This document shows, piece by piece, positions 17,265-24,909 of a stretch of DNA of 35,689 nt. The position numbers and the translations under genes were made by a program. Below the pieces are notes generated by a model. That model ran no database searches. It was not told where the DNA came from and saw only the letters and a program-made list of their open reading frames with translations. Within the stretch, counting starts at the first letter, position 1, and the number at the start of each line of letters is the position of its first letter. Origin of the DNA: Rhodospirillales bacterium (GTDB taxonomy: Bacteria; Pseudomonadota; Alphaproteobacteria; Rhodospirillales; Casp-alpha2); contig JABMNT010000096.1 of assembly GCA_013203595.1 (NCBI GenBank), forward strand, positions 1 to 35,689. The letters run 5' to 3'.

Positions 17265-17654
17265 TCATTTTTCTGCGTTTGAATCGAGTTCCAAAAAGGT
17301 TTTCTTAGCTATGGCAAAAGCCGTATTGGCGGTCGGCACGCCGGCATAGACGGCCACCTGCAAAAGCACTTCAATGATATCCTGACGCGTTGCCCCGGTA
17401 TTGCGGGCCGCCCGGATATGCATGGCCAGTTCTTCCTGGTGGCCCAGACTGGCCATCATACAAATGGTCAGCATGCTGCGTTCGCGCAAACTCAGACTAT
17501 CGCGTGTCCACACCGCACCCCAGGCATTTTCGACGATATAACGCTGAAAATCAGCATCTATTTCAGATTTATTTGCTTCCGCGCGGTCGACATGCGCGTC
17601 TCCCAGCACTTTGCGGCGCACTTTCATACCCGCGTCAAATCGATGATCAGTCAA
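17265..17654 (-). CDS. pcaC: 4-carboxymuconolactone decarboxylase
   Basis: Converts 4-carboxymuconolactone to beta-ketoadipate enol-lactone in the cytoplasm. The product has 129 residues, normal for the family (CMD fold, AhpD-like). The start is a TTG at 17654, supported by a perfect GAAGGAG ribosome-binding site 7 bases upstream. Characteristic sequence: GMKVRRKVLGDAHVDRAEAN, ENAWGAVWTR near 43, LSLRERSMLTICMMASLG and ELAMHIRAARNTGATRQDIIEVLLQ. The TTG lies inside the end of pcaD (8-base overlap), so translation is coupled. Its substrate must be made by PcaB, which is not encoded in this window. Confidence 0.95.
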   Translation of the reverse strand: MTDHRFDAGMKVRRKVLGDAHVDRAEANKSEIDADFQRYIVENAWGAVWTRDSLSLRERSMLTICMMASLGHQEELAMHIRAARNTGATRQDIIEVLLQVAVYAGVPTANTAFAIAKKTFLELDSNAEK

Positions 17655-18441
17655 GCCCGGACTCCTTCAGGAAGGTTAAAACAAGCCGCGCCATTTGCCC
17701 GGGCTCTTCGACACAGGGCAAATGCCCGGCCCCGTCAATGACATGAAATTGCGAGCCGGAGATCAGAGCGGCCATGGACCTGACCAGTTCCGGCGGTGTT
17801 GCCCCGTCTTCCGATCCCACAAGACAGAGCGTCGGCACCTGGATCGACTGCGCTGCCGCTGTCATGTCGGCATCACGGATGGCCAGTGCGGTGCCGATGT
17901 ATCCGCTAAGCGGGGTGCGTACCAGCATATGTCGCCAGCCGGCCAGTTCCGCGCTGCGATGGGTTCTGAAGTCTTCCGAAAACCAGCGTTCCAGAATGGC
18001 TGTGGCCAACGCCTCGATGCCACCCTCCTGCAGGGCTTTGATGCGGTCTGACCAGATTTCCGGCGGGCCGATCTTATGGGCGGTATCGCTGAGAATAAGC
18101 CCGCGCACCAGGTCCGGATGGCTGGCCGCCAGCCCCTGGGCAATCAACCCGCCAACGGACAGGCCACAGACCACGGCGCCTTCAAACCCGAGGGCGCGCA
18201 TCAGCCCCGCCAGGTCTTCGACATGGTCTTCGATCTGATAGGGCGGCGGCGGGCTGTCGGACAGGCCATGGCCGCGCTTGTCATATAAAAGAACCCGAAA
18301 GCCGTCTCCCAACAGCGGAAGCAGCGCCTGCCAGACCCGAAAATCCGTGCCCAGGGAATTGGCGAAGACCAGAGGGCGGCCGGTTTTGGCGCCACATTCC
18401 TGATAATGCAGGTGCACTCCGTTGGTTTTCATGATGTTCAT
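17647..18441 (-). CDS. pcaD: 3-oxoadipate enol-lactonase
   Basis: Alpha/beta-hydrolase that opens beta-ketoadipate enol-lactone to beta-ketoadipate. The product has 264 residues from ATG 18441. Starts at GTG 18450 or ATG 18432 cannot be excluded, since the purine-rich GTGAGGACAGG lies close to all three. The nucleophile is Ser95 in GLSVGG, the acid is in LVGSEDGATPP and the His in GAGHLPCVE. The oxyanion region FANSLGTDFRVWQALLP is typical of PcaD. It is the first gene of the operon, divergent from the LysR gene pcaQ across a 141-base region holding operator-like repeats. Confidence 0.94.
   Translation of the reverse strand: MNIMKTNGVHLHYQECGAKTGRPLVFANSLGTDFRVWQALLPLLGDGFRVLLYDKRGHGLSDSPPPPYQIEDHVEDLAGLMRALGFEGAVVCGLSVGGLIAQGLAASHPDLVRGLILSDTAHKIGPPEIWSDRIKALQEGGIEALATAILERWFSEDFRTHRSAELAGWRHMLVRTPLSGYIGTALAIRDADMTAAAQSIQVPTLCLVGSEDGATPPELVRSMAALISGSQFHVIDGAGHLPCVEEPGQMARLVLTFLKESGLD
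17662..17668 (-). promoter_or_regulatory. Ribosome-binding site that sets the TTG start of pcaC
   Basis: GAAGGAG on the minus strand, spaced 7 bases from TTG 17654, inside the end of pcaD. No ATG or GTG near this point gives the full conserved N-terminus of pcaC. Confidence 0.8.
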
Positions 18442-18475
18442 CGTTGGCACCTGTCCTCACGCTTGGCTTGTGTAA

Positions 18476-18490
18476 ATCAAATTATTTGAT
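18476..18490. promoter_or_regulatory. 15-bp perfect palindrome near the pcaD promoter
   Basis: ATCAAATTATTTGAT has 7-base arms around one central base. It lies between the nearer TACATAACT arm and the pcaD start, about where the pcaD -10 region or transcription start should be. It could be a second operator; no regulator can be named from sequence. Confidence 0.5.
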
Positions 18491-18495
18491 GAAAA

Positions 18496-18535
18496 TAGTT
18501 ATGTAAAATGATGTTTTTACTTTAATACATAACTA
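18496..18535. promoter_or_regulatory. Divergent operator, inverted TACATAACT repeats (probable PcaQ site)
   Basis: TAGTTATGTA (18496-18505) and TACATAACTA (18526-18535) are perfect 10-base inverted repeats separated by 20 bases, with a further GTAAAA/TTTTAC pair inside. The pair lies in the pcaD/pcaQ divergent gap. PcaQ of Sinorhizobium is known to bind ATAAC-type dyads upstream of pcaD, so this is the likely LysR target. The same 9-base word recurs before the MetE-like gene. Confidence 0.7.
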
Positions 18536-18582
18536 AAACAATATGCATAATATACCAAAACCCCGAGGGAGGTCCTTTTTCA

Positions 18583-19503
18583 ATGCTTGATCGGCGCATT
18601 AAATTTCGCCATCTCCAGTGCTTTCTGGAAGTGGCGCGCAATCAGAGCGTCATGCGGGCTGCCGATTCCCTGGCGATCACCCAGCCGGCGGTCTCGAAAA
18701 CCATTCGCGAACTGGAAGAGACCCTGGATGTACGGCTGTTTGATCGCAGCAAAAAAGGCGTCACCTTAACCAATTTCGGCGAGATTTTCCTGCGCTATGC
18801 CGGCGCCAGCCTGACCGCCCTGCAACAGGGTGTGGACAGCATGGCGCAGGCCCGCATGAAAGGCGAGGCCCAGATATCCGTCGGCGTTTTGCCAACGGTG
18901 GCCGCCCGTATCATCCCCAATGCCGTCGAAATATTCAAATCCGGCGGGGTCGAGACCATTGTCAGTCTGACGACCGGCGGCAACGGGGTCCTGCTCGGAC
19001 AGTTGCGGGTTGGCGAACTGGATCTGGTGGTCGGTCGCCTGGCCGAACCCGATCTGATGACCGGTCTGTCGTTTACCCATCTGTATTCGGAACATGTGGT
19101 TTTTATCGTGCGCAATGGTCATCCGCTGACCCGGCTTCCGCAATTTGATATATCCCGAATTGTCGAGTACACGGTGTTGTTGCCGGACAAAGCCTCGATC
19201 ATTCGCCCGTCGGTGGATCGCTTCCTGATCGCCCACGGTATCGGCACCATCCAGGACCGGGTCGAGACCGTCTCCATGGCCTTTGGCCGCGCCTATACCC
19301 GGCAAACCGACGCGGTCTGGATTATCTCAAACGGCGTTGCCGCCATGGACGTCGAGGAAGGCAACCTGGTCAAGCTTGCCATCGATACTTCCGATACCCA
19401 GGGTCCGGTCGGACTGACGACCCGAACCGACACCGCCGTATCGCCGGCGCTGCAAATGTTCATCAATGCGGTGCAGGAGGCGGCGCGACAAATCACCCAA
19501 TAG
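18583..19503 (+). CDS. pcaQ: LysR-family regulator of protocatechuate catabolism (PcaQ)
   Basis: Transcriptional regulator, 306 residues, normal for LysR proteins. The N-terminal winged helix-turn-helix covers about residues 8-63 (LQCFLEVARNQSVMRAADSL, ITQPAVSKTIRELE). The sequence FRHLQCFLEVARNQSVMRAAD and the later VETVSMAFGRAYTRQTDAVWIIS are typical of PcaQ. The C-terminal half is a two-lobed effector domain. In studied relatives PcaQ activates pcaD operons with beta-ketoadipate or beta-carboxy-muconate-type metabolites as effector; the effector here is inferred. A GAGGGAGG ribosome-binding site precedes the ATG. It is divergent from pcaD, and two copies of its likely binding word also lie just downstream, before the MetE-like gene. 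Confidence 0.92.
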   Translation: MLDRRIKFRHLQCFLEVARNQSVMRAADSLAITQPAVSKTIRELEETLDVRLFDRSKKGVTLTNFGEIFLRYAGASLTALQQGVDSMAQARMKGEAQISVGVLPTVAARIIPNAVEIFKSGGVETIVSLTTGGNGVLLGQLRVGELDLVVGRLAEPDLMTGLSFTHLYSEHVVFIVRNGHPLTRLPQFDISRIVEYTVLLPDKASIIRPSVDRFLIAHGIGTIQDRVETVSMAFGRAYTRQTDAVWIISNGVAAMDVEEGNLVKLAIDTSDTQGPVGLTTRTDTAVSPALQMFINAVQEAARQITQ

Positions 19504-19515
19504 CCGGCCTGTCTA

Positions 19516-19566
19516 TTCATAACTTTTTGGTGAGATGAAATGCGTAAATTATCATTTTACATAACT
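19516..19566. promoter_or_regulatory. Two direct ATAACT motifs upstream of the MetE-like gene (probable LysR sites)
   Basis: TTCATAACTTTTT (from 19516) and TACATAACTTTTAACG (from 19558) are direct repeats 42 bases apart, about four helical turns. The second contains the exact 9-base word of the pcaD/pcaQ operator. It lies next to a -35-like element, the usual place for LysR activation. A GTAAA/TTTAC dyad (19544-19560) resembles the one inside the pcaD/pcaQ site. Confidence 0.6.
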
Positions 19567-19567
19567 T

Positions 19568-19597
19568 TTAACGAATTATAGCCTTGCGTGATAGAAT
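19568..19597 (+). promoter_or_regulatory. Promoter candidate for the MetE-like gene and TRAP genes
   Basis: TTAACG (19568-19573), an 18-base spacer and TAGAAT (19592-19597) with an extended TG element (TGATAGAAT). The predicted start is near 19604, about 49 bases before the coding start. The TACATAACT motif ends 2 bases before the -35 element. Confidence 0.45.
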
Positions 19598-19652
19598 GCG
19601 GGCGAGCACCCGATACGAGGTGACGCTCCTGAGGCCCTGTGGAGACTGATTT

Positions 19653-20774
19653 ATGGCTAATGCATCCCCGCCGTTTCGCGCCGATCACGTCGGCAGCCTG
19701 CTCCGTCCGGCCAGCGTGCAGGCGGCCCGCAAAAAATATTTTGAGGATAAATCGATTTCCGCCGATGATCTGGCAGCCGTCGAAGACGCCGCCATTCGCG
19801 AGATCGTCGCCCTGCAGCAGGATGTCGGCCTGAAAGCGGTGACCGACGGTGAATTGCGGCGCTCTTTCTGGCACTATGACTTTATGGGGGCACTGACCGG
19901 GTTCGATCTGGAAGAGCGCGAAGAAGGCGTTCAGTTCGCCGGTGTAAAGCTGCGTCCGATCTTTCCGACCATAACCGACAAGCTTGATTTCCCCGACGAT
20001 CACCCGATGCTGGCGCATTACACCTACCTCGCCTCGGTTGCCGACGTTGCGCCCAAAATATCCATACCCGGTCCCAGTTGCTGCCATTTTCGCACCGCCG
20101 TCGCTGATATCAAGCCAGCCGAATACAAGGACCCGGACGTGCTGTTTGCAGCGATTGCCGCGACCTACAAAAAGGCCGTCGAAAAGTTCTATGCGGCCGG
20201 CTGCCGTTATCTGCAGATGGATGATATCTTTTTCACCTATTTATGCGACCCCAAGCACCGCGCCGCACGGGCGGCCGAAGGCCAGGATCCGGACTGGCTG
20301 ATTGACCGCTATGCCTGGATGATGCACGAAGCGATCAAGGACCGTCCCGATGACATGACCATTGCCATGCATATGTGCCGCGGCAACTTCAAATCGACCC
20401 ATGCGGCCGAAGGTGCCTACGACCCGGCCGCCGACGCCGTGTTCAACAAAACCGATGTTGATATCTTTTTTATGGAGTACGATACGGAACGCGCCGGGGG
20501 GCTGGAACCGCTGGCCCTGCTGGCAAAGGGCAAACAGCGGGTCATGCCGGGGTTCATCACCACAAAAACCGGGGAACTCGAGGATCTTGACGGCCTCAGA
20601 CGAAAATTTGACGAGGCCTCCAGATACGTCGATATGGACCAGCTTGGAATTGCCCCGCAATGTGGATTTTCATCGACGGAGGAAGGAAACACGATCACAG
20701 TTGACGACCAGCGCCGCAAACTGGAACTTGTCGTGAAAACGGCAGAATCCATCTGGGGCGGTGTCGACAAATAG
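19653..20774 (+). CDS. Stand-alone MetE-type (cobalamin-independent) zinc methyltransferase domain protein
   Basis: Homologue of the C-terminal catalytic barrel of cobalamin-independent methionine synthase, 373 residues; full MetE is about 750, so this is the single-domain form. It starts with the family motif FRADHVGSLLRP. All four zinc ligands can be matched: His240 and Cys242 in AMHMCRGN, Glu275 in FFMEYDT, and Cys337 in APQCGFSS. The zinc activates a thiol in known members, which include methionine synthases and epoxyalkane:CoM transferase. The true substrate here is unknown. The gene is next to pcaQ and upstream of a TRAP transporter, with a pcaQ-like operator before it, so a catabolic methyl or thiol transfer is more likely than methionine synthesis. 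GGAG lies 8 bases before the ATG. Confidence 0.85.
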   Translation: MANASPPFRADHVGSLLRPASVQAARKKYFEDKSISADDLAAVEDAAIREIVALQQDVGLKAVTDGELRRSFWHYDFMGALTGFDLEEREEGVQFAGVKLRPIFPTITDKLDFPDDHPMLAHYTYLASVADVAPKISIPGPSCCHFRTAVADIKPAEYKDPDVLFAAIAATYKKAVEKFYAAGCRYLQMDDIFFTYLCDPKHRAARAAEGQDPDWLIDRYAWMMHEAIKDRPDDMTIAMHMCRGNFKSTHAAEGAYDPAADAVFNKTDVDIFFMEYDTERAGGLEPLALLAKGKQRVMPGFITTKTGELEDLDGLRRKFDEASRYVDMDQLGIAPQCGFSSTEEGNTITVDDQRRKLELVVKTAESIWGGVDK

Positions 20775-20858
20775 ACACATTTCAATGACCCAATGACCCG
20801 TAAAAAGTGCCTGATTAATAATGCACTTCAACACCAACAGACTAAACAAGGAGGAATC

Positions 20859-21886
20859 ATGAATATAATCAACCGCGTTGCAGTCGGTATCGTGACCACT
20901 GCATTGTCCTACACCACCGCCCAGGCGGCCGAGGTGACACTGACTGTCCACCACTTCATCAGCCCCAAGGCACCGACCCAGACCGTGCTCATCGAGCCCT
21001 GGGCAAAAAAAGTTGAAGCCGACTCAAACGGCCGCATCGAAATCAAGATTTTCCCAAGTATGTCCATGGGCGGCAAACCACCCGAGCTTTATCGCCAGGT
21101 GCGTGACGGCGTCGCCGACATCGTCTGGACACTGCCCGGATATACACCCGGCGTGTTCCCGCGCTCGGAAGTCTTTGAACTGCCAACCGTTCATCGCGGC
21201 AGTGCCGAAGCAACCAATCAGGCTATTCAGGAGAACTTCGCCTTAATCGCCGACGATTATAAGGACGTGCACCCGATTCTGATCCACGTTCATTCCGGTG
21301 CCGCCCTGCATACGGTCTCGAAACAAATCACCACCGTCGCCGACGTCAAAGGGCTCAAGTTGCGGACCCCGTCCAGAACCGGTGCATGGATGCTTGAAGC
21401 CTGGGGCGCCGAGCCCGTTGGCATGCCCGTCCCGGCCCTGCCACAGGCCCTGTCAAAGGGCACCATCGACGGCACCCTGGTCCCGTTCGAGATTTTCCCG
21501 CCGCTGAAGCTTCACCAGTTGACGAAGTATTCCTATGAAGGCGATGACAAATCCCGGTTCGGCACGTCGGTCTTCATGTTCGCCATGAACAAGGATCGCT
21601 ACAACAGCCTGCCCGATGATCTGAAAAAAGTGATCGACGACAATTCCGGTGCAGCCTGGGCGCAATCAATCGGCCACAACTGGATCGGGTCGAAGAGCCC
21701 GGCAAAAAGATGCAGGTCGAATCCGGCGGCGAAGTCATTGGCTTGAGCGCAGAGGCAAAAGCTACCTTCGATACTCTGGGTCAGCAGGTCGTTGACCGCT
21801 GGGTTGCCGAAAGCACCAAAAGCGGTTTTGACGGTGCTGCACTGGTCGCAGCGGCCCGGGCGTCCATCGCCAAATATAGCAAATAA
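20859..21886 (+). pseudogene. TRAP transporter solute-binding protein (DctP type), frameshifted near 21687
   Basis: Periplasmic binding protein of a TRAP transporter. The start ATG 20859 has a perfect AAGGAGGA site; the signal peptide is MNIINRVAVGIVTTALSYTTAQA with cleavage before AEVTLTVHHF. DctP features: KIFPSMSMGGKPPELYRQVR, VKGLKLRTPSRTGAWML and MNKDRYNSLPDDLKKVID. The reading frame as given stops at 21746 after an uncharacteristic tail (IGSKSPAKRC). The +1-shifted frame continues from VEEPGKKM through 66 residues to a TAA at 21884-21886, and reads like a normal DctP end (AARASIAKYSK). One missing G in the run GGG at 21687-21689 would explain it. It is either an assembly error or a true inactivating mutation; the intact permease genes downstream favour an error or a very recent change. 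Confidence 0.85.
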
Positions 21887-21902
21887 GCCTCTTTTGAACC
21901 AG

Positions 21903-21940
21903 GGCGCTGCGTGATACTTATTGCGCAGCGCCTTTTTTTT
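21903..21940 (+). terminator. Intrinsic terminator between TRAP binding-protein and permease genes
   Basis: Stem GGCGCTGCG / CGCAGCGCC with a 12-base loop, followed by eight T. It lies after the binding-protein stop and 25 bases before the small permease gene. Such partial terminators are known to keep the binding protein in excess over the membrane subunits. Confidence 0.9.
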
Positions 21941-21964
21941 GCCCCGTCCTAAGGAATCTAATCA

Positions 21965-22468
21965 ATGAGGATTGACCTCGGGCTGATTACGCGTGCATGG
22001 GCGATAACCGGCGGCGTGATTGTTCTCAGCATCGTTTTCGTCACATCGGCCAATGTCGGTGCCTTTGCCATTGACCGGGTTGCCCGCCTGTATGGAACCA
22101 CCTTTTCCGCATTGCCCGGTTATGAGGACTTTGTGCGCCTCGCGATCAGTTCCGCAGCAATGATGTTTTTCCCCTATTGCCAATATCAGCGCGGGCATGT
22201 GTTCGTTGACATTATTTCAGGTAAAATGTCCCCCCGGGTGCAGCGCGCGCTCGACAGGTTTTCCCTCATCGGGATGACGGCAATGGCCCTGTTTATGGCC
22301 TACTGGATGCTGCTGGGCATGCTCGAAACCCGGGACGACCATGCCCTGTCACGAGTCCTCGGCTGGCCTGAGTGGCCGTTTTACTTTCCCGGCCTATTGT
22401 CGCTGATCCTGTGGGCGGTGATTGCTTTTTTCCAGATTTTTGAAAACCAGGACCCGTCTGATGATTGA
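21965..22468 (+). CDS. TRAP transporter small permease (DctQ type)
   Basis: Four-helix inner-membrane subunit, 167 residues, that associates with the large permease. Hydrophobic segments lie at about residues 15-35, 60-75, 95-118 and 140-160. The pattern FPYCQYQRGHVFVDIISGKMSPRVQRALDRF is typical of DctQ proteins (conserved HVRVD-like motif as HVFVD). TAAGGAATC precedes the ATG. Its end overlaps the large permease start by 8 bases. Confidence 0.9.
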   Translation: MRIDLGLITRAWAITGGVIVLSIVFVTSANVGAFAIDRVARLYGTTFSALPGYEDFVRLAISSAAMMFFPYCQYQRGHVFVDIISGKMSPRVQRALDRFSLIGMTAMALFMAYWMLLGMLETRDDHALSRVLGWPEWPFYFPGLLSLILWAVIAFFQIFENQDPSDD

Positions 22469-23849
22469 ACCGGAATTCATTGGCATTATCGGTCTGGCCA
22501 GCCTTTTTGTTCTGCTTTTTTTTCGCATACCGGTTGGCTTGGCGATGATCACCGTCGGTATCGGCGGTAACTACGCGCTCAGCCAGGCTCTGCCCTATTT
22601 GCGGTTCGAGCCCTATATCATGCAGTTCAAAACCCTGTTGTGGAATATTGTCGCCAGTTACGATCTGTCGGTTGTCCCGCTGTTCATCCTGATGGGCTAT
22701 CTGGCGTCGCATGCCAAACTGAGCCGCGATCTGTTCCAGGGCATCAATGCCATCGTCGGCCGGTTTCGGGGCGGTGTCGCCATGGCAGCCGTCGGCGCCT
22801 GCGCCGGATTTGGCGCGGTCTGCGGCTCTTCGCTGGCGACCTCGTCGACCATGGGGCGTGTCGCACTGCCGGAACTCAGGCGCATGAATTACTCGCCGGC
22901 CCTGGCCACCGGAGCCCTGGCCGCCGGTGGCACACTTGGCATTTTGATTCCGCCCTCGGTGGCCCTGGTGATTTATTCAATCATTGTTGAAGCCTCCATC
23001 ATCGAGATGTTCCAGGCTGCCATTCTGCCGGGATTGCTGGCGGTCGCCGCCTTTATCTGTGTCATTGCCATCATCGTTCGCGTCAACCCCGACAGTGCGC
23101 CGAAAGCACAATCCATGGATCCCGCGCAACGCCGCCATGCGATCCTGCGCCTGATTCCGGTTTTGATTATATTTGGTGCAATTATTCTGGGCCTCGGTAT
23201 GGGTATCTTCACCCCGACCCCGGCCGCCGGTGTCGGGGTTTTTGCGATCCTGGCCTACGGTCTGGTTCTTCGGTTCTGGGGCGAAGGCCTGACCCTGGGC
23301 GGCATCAAACAATCCCTGCTGAATACCGCCGTGACCAGCGGCATGCTCTATTTCATCCTGTTCGGTGCCGACGTGATCAAGAGTTTCTTCACCCGGGCAG
23401 GTCTGCCGGCGGCGCTCGCTGAATGGGCTGCGACCAGCGGATTTAATCCCTGGATGGTGCTGATAGCCATGCTGGTGCTGCTGATTATTCTCGGCTGCTT
23501 CATGGAATCCCTGTCCATGATCCTGGTTGTTGTGCCGTTTTTCTGGCCGGCCCTGATCGTCCTCAACGGCGGTGATTATGCGGTGGCCGAAACCGCCGCC
23601 TTTGGCATGAATACGGAGCAGCTGAAAATCTGGTTTGGCATATTGGCACTGGTTGTTGTCGAACTGGGGCTGATCACGCCACCGGTCGGTCTCAATGTTT
23701 TCATCATCAGTTCGCTGGCTCAGAATGTGCCTATGAAAACCGTGTTCAGGGGTGTCATGCCCTTTTTCGGCGCTGAAATCATACGCATCGGCCTGCTCCT
23801 GCTGTTCCCGGCCATGACCCTGTTTCTGCCAAGCTATCTGTCCGGTTAA
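22461..23849 (+). CDS. TRAP transporter large permease (DctM type)
   Basis: Main membrane subunit of the sodium- or proton-coupled TRAP transporter, 462 residues and about 12 membrane segments, normal for DctM. The start at ATG 22461 overlaps dctQ; an in-frame start 39 bases earlier lies in dctQ coding sequence and is less likely. Motifs: FFRIPVGLAMITVG near 20, GACAGFGAVCGSSLATSSTMGRVALPEL near 110-137, LAAGGTLGILIPPSVALVIYSI near 155, and GLITPPVGLNVFIISS near 410. With the neighbouring binding protein it forms a full three-part importer whose position suggests an aromatic or related carboxylate as substrate. The stop is 13 bases from the convergent IclR gene; no terminator is seen. Confidence 0.94.
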   Translation: MIEPEFIGIIGLASLFVLLFFRIPVGLAMITVGIGGNYALSQALPYLRFEPYIMQFKTLLWNIVASYDLSVVPLFILMGYLASHAKLSRDLFQGINAIVGRFRGGVAMAAVGACAGFGAVCGSSLATSSTMGRVALPELRRMNYSPALATGALAAGGTLGILIPPSVALVIYSIIVEASIIEMFQAAILPGLLAVAAFICVIAIIVRVNPDSAPKAQSMDPAQRRHAILRLIPVLIIFGAIILGLGMGIFTPTPAAGVGVFAILAYGLVLRFWGEGLTLGGIKQSLLNTAVTSGMLYFILFGADVIKSFFTRAGLPAALAEWAATSGFNPWMVLIAMLVLLIILGCFMESLSMILVVVPFFWPALIVLNGGDYAVAETAAFGMNTEQLKIWFGILALVVVELGLITPPVGLNVFIISSLAQNVPMKTVFRGVMPFFGAEIIRIGLLLLFPAMTLFLPSYLSG

Positions 23850-23862
23850 ATCCCGCCCTCGG

Positions 23863-24618
23863 TCAGGTATAATAGGACGCCCGGATGATCCGCGCCGCTT
23901 GCTCCAGTTTTTTGCGAACATGATCAATGAAGTCGGGCGCAAACCGGTGACGCATGCCGAACACCGATAAGGTGAGGATCAGTTCGCCTTTTTTCGAGAC
24001 CACGGGAACGGCAACGGCGGCGATATCCGGTTCGCGCTCGCCCAGATTGGTCGCATAACCCTGCTGTTTGACCCGTTCCAGTTCAGCCAGCAGGTTGTTT
24101 GTATCGATGATCGTATCGGGATTGAATGGCTTCAGGGAAATCTGTTTTATTTTACGGTCGCGCTGCTCGGCATGCATATGGGCGAGCCACAGCTTGCCCT
24201 GGGCCGTGGCGTGGTAGTCGAGGATGGTTCCGATTTTGACGTTGACCGCAATCGCCCGGTTGGCCTGTGCCGTTGCCACACACATCACGCCGGAACTGGC
24301 GGCCCTGGCGACCATCACCGCTTCGTCCAGTTCCATGGCAAGGCGGTCGATAACCGGCTGCACGGTCGAGACCAGCGGGCTTGTGCGCTGGGCCAGCGCC
24401 CCGTATTCGGACATCCGCAAACCAAGCGAGTATTTTCCCCTGGCATGGCTGAAAATCACGCCGACCTCCTCCAGGGTGGTCAGAAACCGATGCGCGGTCG
24501 CCGCATTCAAATTCAGTTCACTGCAGACAACGGCAACCGAAATCTCGTTCCGCTGATCGCTGAACAGGCTCAATATGGAGAAACCGCGGAGCAGAGACGC
24601 ATTGAGTGGTGTCGACAT
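23863..24618 (-). CDS. IclR-family transcriptional regulator
   Basis: Regulator of 251 residues, normal for IclR proteins. The N-terminal winged helix-turn-helix spans about residues 8-70 (LRGFSILSLFSDQRNEISVA, NLNAATAHRFLTTLEEVGVI, YSLGLRMSEYG). The C-terminal effector domain includes VKIGTILDYHATAQGKLWLA and the late GYATNLGEREPDIAAVAVPV motif. IclR members often control aromatic-acid catabolic genes (PcaR, PobR, MhpR relatives). It is divergent from the decarboxylase-pobA-sulfatase operon and convergent with the TRAP genes. A palindrome at 24819-24835, just after a good promoter for that operon, is its likely target. Repression is inferred from operator position. Confidence 0.92.
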   Translation of the reverse strand: MSTPLNASLLRGFSILSLFSDQRNEISVAVVCSELNLNAATAHRFLTTLEEVGVIFSHARGKYSLGLRMSEYGALAQRTSPLVSTVQPVIDRLAMELDEAVMVARAASSGVMCVATAQANRAIAVNVKIGTILDYHATAQGKLWLAHMHAEQRDRKIKQISLKPFNPDTIIDTNNLLAELERVKQQGYATNLGEREPDIAAVAVPVVSKKGELILTLSVFGMRHRFAPDFIDHVRKKLEQAARIIRASYYT

Positions 24619-24780
24619 GGGGCTTTGTACTCACCTTTATTCTTCAGAATGGCCGGGATTCATTCACACAAACTCCGTTGCCGCGACCGGTCCGGCACTC
24701 CCATGGCCGCTGCCAGGCTGTAGCTTTTACCGGTTACATCACATCCCGGGCCCGCTGTGGCCTCAGGGCTCGATTACGGG

Positions 24781-24809
24781 TTGACGAACAAGCCAATTAT
24801 TACAATAAT
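24781..24809 (+). promoter_or_regulatory. Promoter candidate for the decarboxylase-pobA-sulfatase operon
   Basis: TTGACG (24781-24786), 17-base spacer, AATAAT (24804-24809); each hexamer matches 5 of 6 consensus positions. Predicted start near 24816. Confidence 0.65.
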
Positions 24810-24818
24810 AAGATTTAT

Positions 24819-24835
24819 ATCTCATTATATGAGAT
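24819..24835. promoter_or_regulatory. 17-bp palindrome, probable IclR operator
   Basis: ATCTCATTATATGAGAT has perfect 7-base arms around TAT. It covers about +3 to +19 relative to the predicted transcription start, so a bound protein would block transcription. Size and symmetry fit IclR operators, and the divergent gene encodes an IclR protein. Confidence 0.6.
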
Positions 24836-24909
24836 TTTAACAAATGTTTTATTACGGGACAGCCACCCCTTCCCGTCAATCTTGCGTCGTTGTGAAAGGT
24901 TTTAAGCCA

